Shown here piece by piece: positions 53,838 to 60,072 of a stretch of 64,000 bases of DNA. Origin of the DNA: Sinorhizobium americanum (GTDB lineage Bacteria; Pseudomonadota; Alphaproteobacteria; Rhizobiales; Rhizobiaceae); assembly GCF_001651855.1 (NCBI RefSeq), contig NZ_LNQC01000056.1:124001-188000 (forward strand). Direction: 5' to 3'. The notes below the pieces were generated by a model that worked only from the letters and a program-made list of their open reading frames with translations, was not told where the DNA came from and searched no databases. The position numbers and the translations under genes were made by a program. The first letter of the stretch is position 1. Each line of letters opens with the position of its first letter.

Positions 53838-53867
53838 ACTATAGGAAAAAGCCTATTTACATGTCAA
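53838..53867 (-). promoter_or_regulatory. Leftward early promoter (PL-like)
   Basis: On the minus strand a perfect -35 TTGACA (53867-53862) is followed after 18 bp by -10 TATAGT (53843-53838). The start of transcription should fall near 53831, about 35 bp before the first gene. One operator covers the spacer and -10, and another lies directly upstream of the -35. Confidence 0.8.
53841..53856. promoter_or_regulatory. Operator OL-a, ATAGG-N6-CCTAT
   Basis: A perfect 5+5 palindrome (ATAGG AAAAAG CCTAT) overlapping the -10 and spacer of the leftward promoter. It is the same 16-bp motif as between the repressor and Cro-like genes. Confidence 0.8.
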
Positions 53868-53875
53868 TAGGAAAA

Positions 53876-53891
53876 ATAGGAATTAGCCTAT
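53876..53891. promoter_or_regulatory. Operator OL-b, ATAGG-N6-CCTAT
   Basis: A perfect site (ATAGG AATTAG CCTAT), 35 bp from OL-a centre to centre, upstream of the -35. An extra half-site ATAGG lies between them at 53867-53871. Confidence 0.78.
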
Positions 53892-54279
53892 ACGCGATCG
53901 GTTTTTCTCTGGAAGAGGCTGGCGTGAACGTTTCCGAGGCGGACTGTCCAGATAACGAAATGTTATCCAAGTACGGAAAAAGTGACCGTTCGATTCAGGC
54001 ACAAAAGCTGTGCCGCGTTGAGCCGAAATCGCCGGAAACTTGAGTATTCCCTAAACTACGTTCCAGAGAACCCTAGAAAAGTGCCGGCGGATAAGCAGTG
54101 GATTGTTAGAAAGCTGTCTTAAAGGTTGAGGCGCTCGGCGCTCGGTCGCGGAAAGTATGACAGTTCTGTGACAACCCACAAATATTCCCTTAAAGAAATA
54201 CTTCTGTCGGAACATGCAACTGCTGCGTTAACGTGCAGGGCGTACCCAAAATCGGTAAGCTGTTGCAGCGAGGCGCAAA
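53892..54279. other. Region between left operators and the S24-like gene
   Basis: No gene is supported. The 60-residue plus-strand ORF at 53861-54043 starts inside the operator region without a ribosome-binding site and is rejected. The promoter of the gene at 54280 should lie in the right half. No clear pair is seen. Confidence 0.4.
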
Positions 54280-54642
54280 ATGCATGAGCTATTTAATCCG
54301 AACCTTCCGCCCGAAGCTCTCCTGTCTGGTCGCTTCCGCATCCATGCGGTGAAATCCGACGCGATGGAGCCGGCGCTCCGCGGAGGGCGCGATTATGCGC
54401 TTCTCGCACCGGTAACTGCATATCAGGGAGAGGGGACCTACCTCATCGACGACGGCCTCTCGCTCGACCTCTACCGCGTTACCAACACGCTGGAGAAATG
54501 CGGCGCCCTTTGTCTGTCCAGGGAAAACCCACGCTACGGATCGAAGACGATCGGCAGGGATGATTTCAACGAAAGAGTTGTCGGCATCGTCGTGGCCGAT
54601 ATCAAAGTGCGAAACGAGCGGTTTCTCGCAGCTAGACGGTGA
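54280..54642 (+). CDS. S24/LexA-fold protein without catalytic serine or HTH
   Basis: A 120-residue protein. It has the layout of the C-terminal self-cleavage domain of LexA/CI repressors: FRIHAVKSDAMEPALRGGRDYALLAP corresponds to the GDSM-x-P region, TYLIDDGLSLDLYRV to the segment that carries the general-base Lys, then VVGIVVADIKV. The nucleophile is Ala28 instead of Ser, and the Lys position holds Leu or Tyr. No DNA-binding domain precedes it. It should be proteolytically dead. It overlaps the CI-like gene tail to tail by 11 bp. A dimerisation partner or antirepressor for CI is conceivable. This is inference. Confidence 0.65.
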   Translation: MHELFNPNLPPEALLSGRFRIHAVKSDAMEPALRGGRDYALLAPVTAYQGEGTYLIDDGLSLDLYRVTNTLEKCGALCLSRENPRYGSKTIGRDDFNERVVGIVVADIKVRNERFLAARR

Positions 54643-55318
54643 AGCGGCCGATGTAGCGACCCACGATGTGGATCTCGTCGAGAGTGAACTCGCGCTCCGA
54701 ATGGCGCGGGTTATCGGAGATTATCTTCACGGTCACCGTCTCGGCGCCAGGACGCGATGTCACCTCGAGGCGCTTCACGACGACTCCGCCAAATTCATCT
54801 GCAAGCGCGTAGACGCCATCCGGTGATGGCACTCGATGACGCGTATCGATGAATACTACGTCGCCGTCACCAATGGTAGGTGACATAGAGTCCCCCTGCG
54901 CCGGGAAGGCGGCAACGTGAGCCGCCTTTACGCCCATCCTCGCCAGCATCCACTCGGGAAGGCGCCAGTGATCGCGGACGACTTCTTTCGCGAAGGTGAT
55001 GCCGTTCCGGCTGGTTTGCTCGAGAGCACTGAAACCGCCGGCGCCGAGGCCTGCGACCAGGTCAATCTCGGGAATGTCTTTGCTCTTGTCATCGGTAGAC
55101 CGGCCGTCGCTACGTTCAGGAGCTCCCAAATCGCCTTCCGGCAAGTCCAGGATCTCCGAGAGGCGTGAGCGGACATCCTCTTTGAGCTTGGCCGGAATGT
55201 TCCTCTCCATGAACTGCTGCATGTAGGCGGCGTTCTTCCCAAGCTCCAGCGAGACCTCTTTGTAATTCAGGCCTCGCTCCTGCATCCGCTTCAGAATCGT
55301 TCGTCTCACCTGGTCCAT
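54632..55318 (-). CDS. CI/LexA-like prophage repressor
   Basis: A 228-residue protein. The HTH (residues 5-55) includes LNYKEVSLELGKNAAYMQQFM. The cleavage site is probably Ala93-Gly94 in GLGAGGF. The S24 peptidase domain has Ser144 in QGDSMSPT and Lys182 in VVVKRL, so RecA-stimulated autocleavage on DNA damage is expected. It is divergent from a Cro-like gene, with three operator-type sites in the 85-bp gap. It should maintain lysogeny by blocking both early promoters. A perfect minus-strand TATAAT at 55377-55372 is a candidate -10 for its own promoter. Confidence 0.92.
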   Translation of the reverse strand: MDQVRRTILKRMQERGLNYKEVSLELGKNAAYMQQFMERNIPAKLKEDVRSRLSEILDLPEGDLGAPERSDGRSTDDKSKDIPEIDLVAGLGAGGFSALEQTSRNGITFAKEVVRDHWRLPEWMLARMGVKAAHVAAFPAQGDSMSPTIGDGDVVFIDTRHRVPSPDGVYALADEFGGVVVKRLEVTSRPGAETVTVKIISDNPRHSEREFTLDEIHIVGRYIGRFTV

Positions 55319-55333
55319 GAAAAAATCACTGGC

Positions 55334-55390
55334 ATAGGAATTGACAGGAAGCGAATAGGAATGTACCTATCATTATAGTGATAGTCCTAT
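55334..55390. promoter_or_regulatory. Right operator array between CI-like and Cro-like genes
   Basis: Three sites are spaced by 20-21 bp: a degenerate one at 55334-55349 (first half ATAGG intact), a perfect one at 55355-55370 (ATAGG AATGTA CCTAT), and one with a single mismatch at 55375-55390 (ATAGT GATAGT CCTAT). A TTGACA at 55341-55346 may be the -35 for rightward transcription. The order and spacing recall the lambda OR1-OR3 region. Confidence 0.8.
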
Positions 55391-55403
55391 TAGGAATTGG
55401 GCG

Positions 55404-55604
55404 GTGTCCGAACTCGAAGCTTTCAAGACCACGGTGGAAACCTTCATCGCCGATCGGAACATGACGCCGACGCAGTTCGGCAAGCAGTTCGCAGGCGATC
55501 CGCTTTTCGTCTTCCAGCTGAGAGACGGGCGCGAACCGAGGACGCAGACGCGCGAGCGCATCCTGCAGGCGATGGAAGCTTCTGAACAGGAGAATGCGGC
55601 ATGA
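55404..55604 (+). CDS. Cro-like HTH protein
   Basis: A 66-residue protein starting at GTG 55404. FKTTVETFIADRNMTPTQFGKQFAGDPLFVFQLRDGR reads as a compact HTH in which TPTQFGKQ and PLFVFQLR are helices 2 and 3. A charged helix ends it (QTRERILQAME). The position is divergent to the CI-like repressor across a shared operator array. A Cro-like role in the lytic switch is the simplest reading. Confidence 0.75.
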   Translation: MSELEAFKTTVETFIADRNMTPTQFGKQFAGDPLFVFQLRDGREPRTQTRERILQAMEASEQENAA

Positions 55605-55606
55605 CG

Positions 55607-55867
55607 TCACTTCTCCTCAAGCGCCCGCAGGTCGCGGCACATTTGCCAGATGACGTCCTTCGGCATCCTCAGGCGAACGGCAATGACCGCCTTCTCAACG
55701 CCATCGCCGTTTCGGGAGAGGGTGGCGAACGTCAATCGGATGATCCCGTCGACTTCCTCGATCTCGGTGACGATGTCGCTGAACAGCGCCGGAGCGCCGT
55801 GATCGAAGATCGGTGCGACACCGTCCGGCCCTCCCTTGAACCGGGTTTTGCCGACCGTCTGCTTCAT
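55607..55867 (-). CDS. Small prophage protein on opposite strand, unknown function
   Basis: An 86-residue protein. GAPALFSDIVTEIEEVDGIIRLTFATLSRNGDG reads as a beta-rich half, and EKAVIAVRLRMPKDVIWQMCRDLRAL as the rest. Similar short proteins with the VRLRMP ending occur in rhizobial mobile DNA, as far as I recall, without known function. It is leftward within an otherwise rightward operon and only 2 bp from the Cro-like stop, so it has its own promoter. It may be a lysogenic-conversion gene. Confidence 0.55.
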   Translation of the reverse strand: MKQTVGKTRFKGGPDGVAPIFDHGAPALFSDIVTEIEEVDGIIRLTFATLSRNGDGVEKAVIAVRLRMPKDVIWQMCRDLRALEEK

Positions 55868-55938
55868 GCTGGTTCCCCCTCTGTTGGCTGGCGTGCTCGG
55901 CGCGCTTCGATCGACGAGATGAATGCGAGGGCGGCGCG

Positions 55939-56739
55939 ATGACTTCCGACGCTCAGATCAAAGCTTTCATCGACCGCATCCTTCGCTTGAAGGAAGAGCA
56001 AGACACGATCGGCGAAGACATCCGCGACATCTACGCGGAAGCCAAGAGCATGGGCTTCGACAAGACCGCCATGGGCAACGTCGTCGCGCACCTCCGCAAG
56101 GTGTCGAAGAAGGGCCATGACACCGTTGCGGAGCAGGGCGCCATCTTCGATCTGTACCTGGCTGCATACGAGGGTCATGCGCCTGCGCCCGCCCGCGCAC
56201 GAGAAAACATTGAGAAATTTGACCGCGAAGCACGCGCCAAGCGCCGCACTTCCGAAGCTATGGATGACAACAAAGCATTCTCTGCCGAGTTGGCTGCAGC
56301 TGGCCTGATCTCGGAAGAGGCGCACGCAGAACACGTCGCACTCTCCGATGCCGTCGCCAGGAAGTACGGGGCAGGAGTCGTCGACCACGAGACCGGCGAA
56401 ATCCTCGACGATCAGCCCCGTTCCGACGGTGGCCTGAACATCGTCACCAAGCACACCGAAATCGCCTCGTCCCCTCAAGGCGAAACCGCATCCCCCAGCG
56501 CTGAGGTGGAAGCCGCCAGCGCCAACGCAGGAGGCGAAGATGTAGACCGCAGCGCGGAGCGCGCCACCGCCGCACGTAACGAAGCGGATGCCACCGTCAC
56601 TCCGGCATCCGCTTTCACCGCCAAGCCCAGAAGCGCACTCCGGCCGAACTGCCGGAACCCTGAAGCATGCGCCGGATATGGCGACAAGCATTGTCATGCC
56701 TGCACCGTTGCGAAGCGCCAGCAAGAGGAAGTCGCCTAA
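55939..56739 (+). CDS. GapR/DUF2312-domain protein with long C-terminal extension
   Basis: A 266-residue protein. Residues 1-80 match GapR (DUF2312): IKAFIDRILRLKEEQDTIGEDIRDIYAEAKSMGFD, then VVAHLRKVSKKGHD and GAIFDLYLAAYEG. GapR is an alphaproteobacterial nucleoid protein that grips overtwisted AT-rich DNA ahead of the replication fork. Host GapR is about 90 residues. Here a 180-residue tail is added, low in structure (EVEAASANAGGEDV), and ending in a Cys-rich patch (CRNPEACAGYGDKHCHAC) that could bind zinc. It starts the main rightward operon. Confidence 0.82.
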   Translation: MTSDAQIKAFIDRILRLKEEQDTIGEDIRDIYAEAKSMGFDKTAMGNVVAHLRKVSKKGHDTVAEQGAIFDLYLAAYEGHAPAPARARENIEKFDREARAKRRTSEAMDDNKAFSAELAAAGLISEEAHAEHVALSDAVARKYGAGVVDHETGEILDDQPRSDGGLNIVTKHTEIASSPQGETASPSAEVEAASANAGGEDVDRSAERATAARNEADATVTPASAFTAKPRSALRPNCRNPEACAGYGDKHCHACTVAKRQQEEVA

Positions 56740-57105
56740 ATGTTCAACGCCTTTGTCCGCCTCTCCAAAGCTGAAGACGCCATGGCGCAGCGCGCGATTG
56801 AAAAGGGCGTCGGTCTCGATCGCGCCCACGTATCGCGCATAGAGCTTTCGCAGATGGTCGCCGACTTCGCCGCCAAGAAAGGCGTCCGCCGGTTCGATCA
56901 AGGCGAATCCGGCTCCTACGAAGGCGTGCAGCACTTCCTTCTCTCCCGCGGCTACGAGCTGCGCCGCCGCGTCCACAAGTTCGAACTGAAGAAGGTCGGA
57001 ACGGGCGGCCGCGCGAAGAGCATGGACTGGGGCAGCGTCCTCGACTTCGTCGACCAGCTGCGCGTCGGCGAGGGCAAGGAAACGCTCAAGAGGAGGGCTG
57101 CCTGA
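56740..57105 (+). CDS. Phage protein of unknown function
   Basis: A 121-residue basic protein, ATG directly after the GapR-like stop. FNAFVRLSKAEDAMAQRAIEKGVGLDRAHVSRIEL is helical, FAAKKGVRRFDQGESGSYEGVQHFLLSRGYELRRRVHKFELK mixed. No known motif is seen. The basic C-terminus (RAKSMDWGSVLDFVDQLRVGEG) suggests nucleic-acid contact. It overlaps the next small gene by one base (TGATG). Confidence 0.65.
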   Translation: MFNAFVRLSKAEDAMAQRAIEKGVGLDRAHVSRIELSQMVADFAAKKGVRRFDQGESGSYEGVQHFLLSRGYELRRRVHKFELKKVGTGGRAKSMDWGSVLDFVDQLRVGEGKETLKRRAA

Positions 57106-57200
57106 TGCCACTGATGTTCTTCCTGTTACCGGTGTTCCCAATGTTCCCGTTCGTCGCCGTGCTGGCGGCTTGGGAAGACATATGGGGGTCGAAGCAATGA
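57105..57200 (+). CDS. 31-residue hydrophobic peptide
   Basis: A short ORF coupled by TGATG to the gene upstream. Its product (PLMFFLLPVFPMFPFVAVLAAW then an acidic end) is one membrane helix. Small membrane peptides are frequent in phage early operons. Coding is likely from the coupling but unproven. Confidence 0.45.
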   Translation: MPLMFFLLPVFPMFPFVAVLAAWEDIWGSKQ

Positions 57201-57256
57201 ACGCGCTGGATCTCGGCAACGACGAGCGGATCAAGAAGGGGGTCCCCCATGTCTAG
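57197..57256 (+). CDS. Possible 19-residue peptide ORF
   Basis: An ATGA overlap with the 31-residue ORF and another overlap with the next ORF form a chain. The peptide (NALDLGNDERIKKGVPHV) has no recognisable feature. Confidence 0.25.
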   Translation: MNALDLGNDERIKKGVPHV

Positions 57257-57380
57257 TTCTCTTTCGGTCACCATTGCCACCACCGGCGCGACTATCTGGC
57301 TTCTGCTGTTGCTGATGCCGTTTCTGTCCCGGTTCATCGCCCATGAATTCCGCCGCCGCGGATACACGGCAAAGGATTGA
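57249..57380 (+). CDS. 43-residue single-helix membrane protein
   Basis: The ATG at 57249 overlaps the previous small ORF. The product has one hydrophobic helix (VTIATTGATIWLLLLLMPFL) then a basic tail (HEFRRRGYTAKD), consistent with N-out/C-in topology. Its stop lies at the foot of the first hairpin of the structured segment. Confidence 0.5.
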   Translation: MSSSLSVTIATTGATIWLLLLLMPFLSRFIAHEFRRRGYTAKD

Positions 57381-57447
57381 GCGCTTTCACCTCCTCCCGA
57401 GGCGCTCAACGCTGGTCCCGGTCCTCCTCCTCCCGATCGGGGCCAGC
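57377..57447 (+). ncRNA. Tandem hairpins with anti-Shine-Dalgarno loops (cuckoo / alpha-r14-like)
   Basis: Hairpin 1 (57377-57409) has an 8-bp stem TTGAGCGC/GCGCTCAA and the loop TTTCACCTCCTCCCGAG. Hairpin 2 (57411-57447) has a 10-bp stem GCTGGTCCCG/CGGGGCCAGC with one wobble and the loop GTCCTCCTCCTCCCGAT. Both loops present CCTCCTCCC, the motif of rhizobial anti-SD small RNAs such as alpha-r14/NfeR1 and the so-called cuckoo RNAs. The motif binds ribosome-binding sites of target mRNAs. No protein in this stretch is convincing. Strand and boundaries are inferred from the loops; no promoter was identified. Confidence 0.6.
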
Positions 57448-57454
57448 AACTCTC

Positions 57455-57638
57455 AACCTGATGCGCTTGTTCGCCAGGTTCATGACCACGGCTCGAACAG
57501 CGACACCCAAGGGGATGGGAGCCGGCGACGACGAGGTCACGTCGCCGGCTGTAGGGGCGGACGTTGCGGCGGAGCCCCTACGAAGCGGAAAGACTTGGGA
57601 GGGACCGGCAGCCGTTGGCGCGGTCCGGTCCTCTCCCT
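57455..57638 (+). other. Four further consecutive inverted repeats after the anti-SD hairpins
   Basis: Stems: AACCTG/CAGGTT at 57455-57480; AGCCGGCGAC/GTCGCCGGCT at 57520-57550; TAGGGGC/GCCCCTA at 57552-57580; GGACCG/CGGTCC at 57602-57626, which has GGGAGG and CTCTCCC extending it. ORFs across this segment are Ser/Arg-rich shadows, so it looks like structured non-coding RNA, a long leader or a protein-binding site such as a nut-like or origin region. Confidence 0.55.
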
Positions 57639-57706
57639 CGGAAGTAATGCCTGTGCGCATGCGCTTCTCCTTCACAAGAGAAACGATCTCACAGGAGACT
57701 CACAAG

Positions 57707-58105
57707 GTGCTGGAATTCAGAAACACGACCTTGTCCAAACGTGACAAGGCGAAAAGGAATAAGGCAATGTCCGATGTTTCTTATGCGCAAAATCTTTTCA
57801 GAGAAGCATTTCCAGAGAAGCGCTACGGCAGTGTCAAGAACCTGTTGTTTGAAGCTCAGCGTTTCATCTCCAAACACGTACGGAAAGACTTCACCCATCG
57901 TCGTGCGCGTTCGATCTGGGAAGGATCGGCCCGCCGCATCGACGCTGAAGAAATGGACGCGCTGCGGATCGCAGCAATCGAGGAGAGCAAGCGTGAACAA
58001 CGAGAAATCCGTGCCCGTCTGGCTGTCCTGGATGCGAAGCTTGCCGCTGTCCGTGCGGCTGAAGCTCGCTCGCCGGTGGCAGCGCATCGCAAACGAGCGC
58101 GCTGA
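57707..58105 (+). CDS. Basic phage protein of unknown function
   Basis: The protein has 132 residues from GTG 57707, chosen because AGGAGA stands 9 bases upstream. Longer frames reach into the hairpin region and lose sense. SKRDKAKRNKA is basic, SYAQNLFREAFPEKRYGSVKNLLFEAQRFISKHV helical, then FTHRRARSIWEGSARRIDAEEMDALR, followed by a coiled-coil-like end. The structure suggests DNA or RNA binding, without a family name. The next small gene overlaps its 3' part in another frame. Confidence 0.65.
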   Translation: MLEFRNTTLSKRDKAKRNKAMSDVSYAQNLFREAFPEKRYGSVKNLLFEAQRFISKHVRKDFTHRRARSIWEGSARRIDAEEMDALRIAAIEESKREQREIRARLAVLDAKLAAVRAAEARSPVAAHRKRAR

Positions 58106-58154
58106 CTGGGTCGAGTACATCGCTCCTGAACTGAAGGACGAGGACAGCCAATGA
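57993..58154 (+). CDS. 53-residue phage protein overlapping its neighbours
   Basis: GTG at 57993 with a strong AGGAGAG site 7 bases upstream. The product (EKSVPVWLSWMRSLPLSVRLKLARRWQRIANER, then DWVEYIAPELKDEDSQ) is amphipathic and basic then acidic. It overlaps the upstream gene by 113 bp in another frame, and the downstream gene by 4 bp (ATGA). The ribosome-binding site and coupling argue that it is real. Confidence 0.6.
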   Translation: MNNEKSVPVWLSWMRSLPLSVRLKLARRWQRIANERADWVEYIAPELKDEDSQ

Positions 58155-58711
58155 GCATCTATGTTCTCCGATCAGACAATCTCGTGAAGATCGGTTTCAC
58201 CGACGATCTCCGGGCCCGAGTTCAGGCGATTGTTGCAGCTGTGCCGGTACCCGTGGAGTTCGTCGGGCATATGCCGGGAGGCAGGGAAGTCGAAGCGCAT
58301 CTTCACGGCGTCTTCGCTCAATCGCTCTTCGCGAGGGAATGGTTCGTAGAGACGCCGGCTATGCGGTCGCTGTTCGAAACCATCCTCATCCCGAACCTAC
58401 CTGAAGTCGCCACTCAAAAGCAGCGCAAGCGGACAGCTCAGACAGAAGCGCAGGCGGAACTCTCCACACGGGTCAGAGACGCTGCGGAACAGCGCTGGCC
58501 CCGGCTTAGCAAGGCCGAACGCGTTGAAGCTCTCGCCGCTGATCTTGGTTGGAACCGAGGCAGGGCCAAGGATCTCTACTACGCCGATCCCCGCGTTTCT
58601 TTAAGGGATTTTGAGCGCGCGGAACTCGATGTGTGGTTCGCGCGGCGCTTGGAATACGCCATCGCGCCTGAGCTGCGTGAGGAAGAAGGCGAGAAGGAAC
58701 AGGATCAATGA
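58151..58711 (+). CDS. GIY-YIG-type (T5orf172/MUG113-like) protein
   Basis: A 186-residue protein. The N-terminal SIYVLRSDNLVKIGFTDDLRARVQAI is the T5orf172 variant of the GIY-YIG nuclease fold, in which Y-V-L and K-I-G replace GIY and YIG. The family Glu and His (REVEAHLHGVF) and REWF follow. The C-terminal half (RVRDAAEQRWPRLSKAERVEALAADLGWNRGRAKDLYY) is helical and may bind DNA. A nicking or homing-type nuclease is possible, but many members lack shown activity. It is coupled to the upstream small gene. Confidence 0.75.
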   Translation: MSIYVLRSDNLVKIGFTDDLRARVQAIVAAVPVPVEFVGHMPGGREVEAHLHGVFAQSLFAREWFVETPAMRSLFETILIPNLPEVATQKQRKRTAQTEAQAELSTRVRDAAEQRWPRLSKAERVEALAADLGWNRGRAKDLYYADPRVSLRDFERAELDVWFARRLEYAIAPELREEEGEKEQDQ

Positions 58712-58734
58712 TGGTTTCAATGCCCCAGCGGCAA

Positions 58735-59532
58735 CTAGGCCTCGATCGCCTTCATGCTGAGCAGGAGTTTGCCGTTGTACTCCGCGCCGTCGGCGCCCGA
58801 ATGAACTCGACGATGGCAGTTCGGGCAGAGCGCGATGACGAAGCGCGGGTCGTCCGGCCCGCCGTCGGTGAGCCGGCGAATGTGGTGGGGCTCGAGGTAG
58901 GGCACACCGTTAGTCCGGAGGAACGGCGCCGATTGAGTGCACCCTTCACAATGTCCTTTGGCACGGGCAACGACATAGTCGCGAACGTCGCGGCTGCGTT
59001 CGAATACGGTGGCCGTCGACTTAGCCTTGCCAGGAGCAGGGGTGGCAGCCGCGAATGCACGTTTGCGCAGCTCTGCGAGGTTGTCGGTGGCCGGGAGGAT
59101 ATCGTCGACGACGGTGGTCACATTGTCGATTGGGCGAAGCTCAAAAACGAAAGCGTCCCGCATGTTCCCCGCTCGATCTGGCGCGCGGCGTGTCTGGTAA
59201 CCCTCGCAGATCATTTCGCCCTCAAATTCCACGCCGTTCGGCAGAATTTTGAAGAGCAGAATGCTCTTTCCATTGACGGCCTGTTCCGCGATCGCGCGGT
59301 TGCCCTTCTGCATGACCATGTCGCCGATCTGGCCTTCACCGAAATACTCGAAGACGCCGTCGTCGCGCCACCGGTCGCTATAACCGTGTGCCTCACCTTC
59401 CTCGCCGGTGAAAATGACGATGACGGCATGCTCCGCGGGCGTGACGATCCCGCCGCGCTGCTGACCGTTAAACCTGCCATGTATATCTGCCCGGCGATTG
59501 TAGATCCGGCCCCGCTCAAAACCCCAAGACAT
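58735..59532 (-). CDS. McrA-like HNH restriction endonuclease
   Basis: The protein has 265 residues from the ATG at 59532. An upstream in-frame start adds 33 Arg-rich residues and is rejected. The N-terminal domain (RIYNRRADIHGRFNGQQRGGIVTP, then WRDDGVFEYFGEGQIGDM) resembles the reader domain of some HNH restriction enzymes of the McrA type. The C-terminal HNH domain has GHCEGCTQSAPF, then EPHHIRRLTDGGPDD and LCPNCHRRVH, with both CxxC pairs for zinc and the catalytic His. It is leftward inside the rightward operon, so independently expressed. A defence gene of the lysogen against modified phage DNA is likely, by inference. Confidence 0.8.
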   Translation of the reverse strand: MSWGFERGRIYNRRADIHGRFNGQQRGGIVTPAEHAVIVIFTGEEGEAHGYSDRWRDDGVFEYFGEGQIGDMVMQKGNRAIAEQAVNGKSILLFKILPNGVEFEGEMICEGYQTRRAPDRAGNMRDAFVFELRPIDNVTTVVDDILPATDNLAELRKRAFAAATPAPGKAKSTATVFERSRDVRDYVVARAKGHCEGCTQSAPFLRTNGVPYLEPHHIRRLTDGGPDDPRFVIALCPNCHRRVHSGADGAEYNGKLLLSMKAIEA

Positions 59533-59609
59533 TCTTTCCCCCGTCGCTCGATTGAGCGAGTTTTCGCATCTTCGGGTTGCGTCAGGGTTAATGTGGCGAG
59601 GGCGCGCGC

Positions 59610-59798
59610 ATGACCATCTCGCACGCCACAATCATCGAATGGGCCGAAGCCCAGAAGCGCCAGAAGTTCACTTGGCTGGAAGATCACGGCCCGCGCTCCA
59701 AGCGCCCCCGTCCTGAGACTGAAGCCGAAAACAAGCTGCGCGACATCGCCATGCTCGACGCCGTCATTGCCATCTGCAAGGCGAGGGTGGCTGCATGA
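59610..59798 (+). CDS. Small phage protein, unknown function
   Basis: A 62-residue helical protein (HATIIEWAEAQKRQKFTWLEDHGP, then EAENKLRDIAMLDAVIAICKARV). No family is recognised. It begins 77 bp from the divergent HNH gene, so a rightward promoter may lie in that gap. Confidence 0.5.
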   Translation: MTISHATIIEWAEAQKRQKFTWLEDHGPRSKRPRPETEAENKLRDIAMLDAVIAICKARVAA

Positions 59799-59821
59799 GA
59801 GCGGGAAGGGCAGGTACGACC

Positions 59822-60004
59822 TCAGTTGGTCATCCTCTGCGGGATCTCCTCGCCGGGCAGCGGACTGATGTCGGGGGCCTCGTCCGGGCCTACGTCGGGC
59901 TCTGGCTCTTCGATCGGTGGCTCCGGCAGATCTGGCGGCACATCCGGCGGCATGTCTGGCGGGAATTCAGGGTCATTGGGCTTCGGAATCGGCGTCCTAG
60001 GCAT
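59822..60004 (-). CDS. Proline/acid-rich 60-residue protein
   Basis: It starts at ATG 60004 with a perfect GGAGG site 7 bases upstream. The product is a Pro-Glu-Asp run (PNDPEFPPDMPPDVPPDLPEPP, split by acidic residues) with no predicted fold. Proteins of this composition are seen in rhizobia, function unknown. The leftward direction between rightward genes suggests a separately expressed accessory gene. Confidence 0.55.
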   Translation of the reverse strand: MPRTPIPKPNDPEFPPDMPPDVPPDLPEPPIEEPEPDVGPDEAPDISPLPGEEIPQRMTN

Positions 60005-60072
60005 TCAGGCCTCCTCTTTGATGGCGCAACCGATACTGGGCCGTGTTTGTTCCAGGAGCCGGGAGGTGAGGC

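Noticed and set aside
53861-54043. A 60-codon plus-strand ORF in the left operator region
   Set aside because: It starts inside the operators, has no ribosome-binding site, and its composition is that of an AT-rich control region.
55341-55379. A complete rightward promoter TTGACA ... TATAGT
   Set aside because: The spacing is 27 bp, too long. TATCAT at 21 bp is also poor. Only the -35-like element is reported.
57377-57706. Upstream extension of the gene at 57707 and an overlapping 133-codon frame
   Set aside because: Both are Ser/Arg-rich and run through perfect inverted repeats. The GTG at 57707 has a strong ribosome-binding site, so the extension is taken as non-coding.
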